Positions 61,459 to 64,000 of a stretch of DNA of 64,000 nt are shown here, piece after piece. The stretch is taken from the NCBI GenBank assembly GCA_017428385.1, contig JAFRQX010000010.1, positions 1-64,000 of the forward strand. The letters run 5' to 3'. The translations under genes were made by a program, and so were the position numbers. Position 1 is the first letter of the stretch; the number at the start of each line of letters is the position of its first letter. The DNA comes from Clostridia bacterium. Lineage in GTDB: Bacteria > Bacillota > Clostridia > Christensenellales > Aristaeellaceae. The notes under the pieces are model-generated. The model saw only the letters and a program-made list of their open reading frames with translations, was not told where the DNA came from and did not search any database.

Positions 61459-62070
61459 ATGAAAAAAGGGGAAAAGCGTAAGCTGGATCTGATTCAGATT
61501 GCCTACAGGCTGTTTGTTTCCAGGGGATACGAGCATACCAGCGTGGATGAGATCATTGAGGAAGCCGGCATCGCCAAGGGCACATACTACTATTACTTCC
61601 AGAGCAAAGAACAGATGCTGGAAGAAGTGATTGAAATGATGCTGCAGGCGGAAGCGGAAAAAGCGGAAGCTGTTCTCCATACAGATCTTTCTGTGCCTCA
61701 AAAGATCGTCGGGATTATCGCGTCCATCCAGCCTGCCCAGGAAGAGCGGACGATTGACAACGCCCTGCACCAGCCGGAAAACATCCTGATGCATAACAAG
61801 ATCAAAGGGCGTTTGTATGATCTGATTGTGCCGATCCTGTCCCGGGCGGCAGAAGAGGGCGTGGAAAAAGGCCTGTTCCACTGTGACAATATTCCGGAAC
61901 GTGTCAGGATGATCATGATCCTCAGCGGTGACATGTTTGACGGGCATGTTCCTGCCACACCTGCAACGATCGACGTTTTTATTGATACTACAGAGAAAAT
62001 CCTCGGCGCAGAGCCGGGGACAATGGGATTTATCCGCGGGCTGATTCAGCACGCGGAAGATATTCAGTAA
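61459..62070 (+). CDS. TetR/AcrR-family repressor of the MFS operon
   Basis: A 203-residue TetR regulator with HTH at residues 12-55 (LIQIAYRLFVSRGYEHTSVD, then AGIAKGTYYYYFQSKEQML). GGGAGGAG precedes the ATG at 61459; the frame upstream to 61438 overlaps the ribosome site. Likely represses itself, the exporter and the CPBP gene, all within 15-25 bp of each other. Confidence 0.93.
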   Translation: MKKGEKRKLDLIQIAYRLFVSRGYEHTSVDEIIEEAGIAKGTYYYYFQSKEQMLEEVIEMMLQAEAEKAEAVLHTDLSVPQKIVGIIASIQPAQEERTIDNALHQPENILMHNKIKGRLYDLIVPILSRAAEEGVEKGLFHCDNIPERVRMIMILSGDMFDGHVPATPATIDVFIDTTEKILGAEPGTMGFIRGLIQHAEDIQ

Positions 62071-62082
62071 AGAAGGATCATC

Positions 62083-63327
62083 GTGAAAACCAAATCAAAT
62101 CTACGGAAATTTATCCTGCTCTGGACAGGCGAACTGATTTCATCCATCGGAGGCGGACTGACCAGCTTTGGCCTGGGGGTTTACATTTTCCAGCAGACAG
62201 GAAGCGCAGCCAACATGGCGCTGATCACACTGCTTGGATTTCTTCCTACACTTTTGCTCAGCGTGCCTGCGGGCGCCCTGGCGGACCGGTATGACCGCCG
62301 GCTGCTGATGATGATCGGAGACGGGTGCTCCGCGCTGGGCATTGTTTTCATCCTGGTCTGCATGATGAACGGCGGCGCATCCCTGGCTCAGATCTGCATC
62401 GGAGTACTGATCAGCTCTGTGTTTTCCGCACTGCTGGAGCCTGCATTCCGTGCCACGATTACCGACATGCTGACCAGGGAAGAGTTTTCCCGGGCCAGCG
62501 GCCTGGTTTCCCTGGCGGGCAGTGCCCGATATCTGTTTTCCCCGATCCTGGCTGGTTTTCTGCTGACGGTCAGCGACGTGAAACTGCTGCTGGTGATTGA
62601 TATATGTACCTTTTTCCTGACGGTGATCAGTGCCGCGGTGGTTCGGAAAAGCATCGGGAAGAAAACTGCAGAAAAGAAGGATGGCCTTCTGGACAGTATC
62701 CGAGACGGATGGAGAATCCTGCGGTCTGAAAGAGGCGTGCTGCTCCTGGTACTGGTTTCCTCTGCCATTACCCTGTTTATGGGGATGTTCCAGATCCTGG
62801 CGGAGCCGATGGTGCTCTTCTTTTCAGACGAAAAGACGCTGGGAATCACTGAAACCATCTGTGCCAGCGGCATGCTGGTATCCGGCTTGATCCTGGGCGT
62901 GCGGGGAATCAAAAGGAACTTTACCGGCATCATGAGCATGTCGCTTGCTGCTGCCGGGATTATGATGATCGGTTTCGGCCTGTTTGAAAACATCTGCACA
63001 ATCTGCATTTCCGGGTTCCTGTTTTTTGCCGCCCTGCCTTTTGCCAACAACTGCCTGGACTACCTGACGAGAACCCATATTCCTGACGATGTCCAGGGCA
63101 GGGTATGGGGACTGATCGGCTTCCTGTCCCAGTTTGGCTACGTGATCGCCTATGCCGTATCCGGCGTTGCCGCTGACGCACTGGGTCAGTGGACCGGCAT
63201 GGGAGTCGGAAGGGGATCCGCCATGGTAATCCAGGCGGCGGGCGGAATGATGGCGGCCATCGCTGTCAGCATGCTTTTCATCCGGAGCATCCGGGGACTG
63301 GAAAACAAAACGGAACAAACAGCATAA
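62083..63327 (+). CDS. MFS transporter (drug-efflux type)
   Basis: A 414-residue major-facilitator protein with twelve helices. The N-terminal half contains the motif A variant GALADRYDRRLLMMIGD, and the first helix GELISSIGGGLTSFGLGVY. It resembles macrolide/multidrug exporters of the MefA/DHA3 group. The start is GTG at 62083 behind AAGGATC. It is under the TetR protein, whose ligand is probably the exported compound. Confidence 0.92.
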   Translation: MKTKSNLRKFILLWTGELISSIGGGLTSFGLGVYIFQQTGSAANMALITLLGFLPTLLLSVPAGALADRYDRRLLMMIGDGCSALGIVFILVCMMNGGASLAQICIGVLISSVFSALLEPAFRATITDMLTREEFSRASGLVSLAGSARYLFSPILAGFLLTVSDVKLLLVIDICTFFLTVISAAVVRKSIGKKTAEKKDGLLDSIRDGWRILRSERGVLLLVLVSSAITLFMGMFQILAEPMVLFFSDEKTLGITETICASGMLVSGLILGVRGIKRNFTGIMSMSLAAAGIMMIGFGLFENICTICISGFLFFAALPFANNCLDYLTRTHIPDDVQGRVWGLIGFLSQFGYVIAYAVSGVAADALGQWTGMGVGRGSAMVIQAAGGMMAAIAVSMLFIRSIRGLENKTEQTA

Positions 63328-63349
63328 ACAATAAGAATTAAGGAGAAAA

Positions 63350-64000
63350 ATGAATATGCAGCATACAGCCTATCGATACAGGCCTGTGTTGTTTTTTGCA
63401 CTGGCTTATCTGTTCACATGGATTTTCTGGATACCGGCAATCTTTATCAAGGGAAATACCGGCACGTTCCTGATGATGCTGGGGCTTATTGCTCCGGCGG
63501 TGGTTTCCACACTGTTTGTTGTCTTCTCCGGATCAGACGCGCTCAAAAAGGATTTGCGGCAGAAGATCGTCGGTTTTTATAAGGTGAAGTGGATGAACGT
63601 CCTGCTGGCAATCCTGGTATTCGCCGGGATTACAGCCTGCTCCATCCTGCTGTCCCTGGCATTCGGTCAGCCGCTGAGCCAGTTTTCCTTTACCGAGGAC
63701 TTTTCCTTTACCGGTGTGGGAATCGGCAGCGCGCTGCTGACAATCCTGGTTGCTTCGATTATCGAAGAAGTGGGCTGGAAGGGATACTGTGAGGATTCCA
63801 TCGGAAACTATATGAACTGGTTCTGGGAATCCATGATTTTCGGTGTACTCTGGTCTTTCTGGCATTTTCCGCTGATCTTCATCCAGGGTACATACCAGGC
63901 GGGACTGATGGTTAACCCGCTGTATGTGATTAACTTCTTTGTCAGCGGCATTCCGCTAGGATTCATCATTACCTGGGTCTACCTTGCCAGTGATCGGTCG
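63350..64000 (+). CDS. CPBP intramembrane metalloprotease family protein (3' end outside window)
   Basis: The frame from ATG 63350 is open to the last base (217 codons). The CPBP/CAAX-protease motifs are visible: EEVGWKGY near residue 141 (glutamate pair, with lysine in place of the usual arginine) and FWHFPL near residue 172, on predicted membrane helices. Family members can mature peptides or confer bacteriocin self-immunity. AAGGAG precedes the ATG, 22 bp after the MFS gene, so it is part of the TetR-regulated operon. Partial. Confidence 0.88.
   Translation, partial: MNMQHTAYRYRPVLFFALAYLFTWIFWIPAIFIKGNTGTFLMMLGLIAPAVVSTLFVVFSGSDALKKDLRQKIVGFYKVKWMNVLLAILVFAGITACSILLSLAFGQPLSQFSFTEDFSFTGVGIGSALLTILVASIIEEVGWKGYCEDSIGNYMNWFWESMIFGVLWSFWHFPLIFIQGTYQAGLMVNPLYVINFFVSGIPLGFIITWVYLASDRS

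Noticed and set aside
1..64000. CRISPR array
   Set aside because: No regularly spaced short repeats with unique spacers were seen; the repeats present are dispersed or tandem pairs.

Overview
The window looks like the chromosome of a low-to-medium GC Gram-positive anaerobe of the class Clostridia. The evidence is strong AAGGAGG-type ribosome binding sites, an IspH-ribosomal protein S1 fusion behind cmk and plsC, sortase-pilin-like Cna_B repeats, MgtE, LytR-CpsA-Psr proteins, SH3 and C39-like secreted proteins, and a family-43 glycoside hydrolase. The secreted-protein style recalls rumen or gut lineages such as Aristaeellaceae, but that genus-level guess is inference only. No phage structural genes, integrase, transposase or CRISPR array is visible.

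Layout. 1-7.3 kb: the 3' part of a giant Cna_B surface protein, a LysR regulator, mgtE behind a long structured leader that carries a well-initiated 28-codon upstream ORF, and a polysaccharide flippase. 7.3-19.4 kb: core and envelope genes, namely two LytR-CpsA-Psr paralogues, yfbR, an AbrB-type regulator, the cmk-plsC-ispH/rpsA cluster, an HTH protein, a C39-like secreted protein, an SH3 protein and a GH43 enzyme. 19.45-25.8 kb: a tRNA-Ser(CGA) locus that has been tandemly duplicated and is followed by an AT-rich restriction-modification island (controller protein, HNH nuclease, fused methyltransferase-specificity protein), a kinase-acetyltransferase pair, tRNA remnants and several dispersed repeats. 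26.0-30.1 kb: four AT-rich same-strand genes for secreted, zinc-ribbon and membrane proteins of unknown role. 30.3-54.2 kb: about 30 small genes almost all on the minus strand, nearly every one a stand-alone accessory enzyme or regulator (eight with acetyltransferase domains, kinases, phosphotransferase, Nudix, HIT, deaminase, methyltransferase, hydrolases). 54.3-64 kb: glgB, an XRE regulator, small secreted and acetyltransferase genes, and a TetR-MFS-CPBP operon that runs off the end.

How the parts work together. The 30-54 kb block behaves like an array of independent modules. Many units show a terminator hairpin, a promoter, a leader with a recurring near-palindrome, and a gene. The same promoter sequences recur at distant places (33.86, 36.44, 51.69 and 61.30 kb; and 42.75 with 54.22 kb), and the same GGAGACAG...CTGTCTCC hairpin recurs at six places. 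This suggests growth by duplication and shuffling of small modules, but no recombinase is in view.

Most promising undescribed items: (1) the mgtE leader with an internal leader peptide overlapping an RNA helix; (2) the compact RM locus pairing a fused M-S methylase with a 228-residue HNH nuclease; (3) the accessory array with its recurrent promoter and leader modules; (4) the tRNA-Ser-anchored repeat region.
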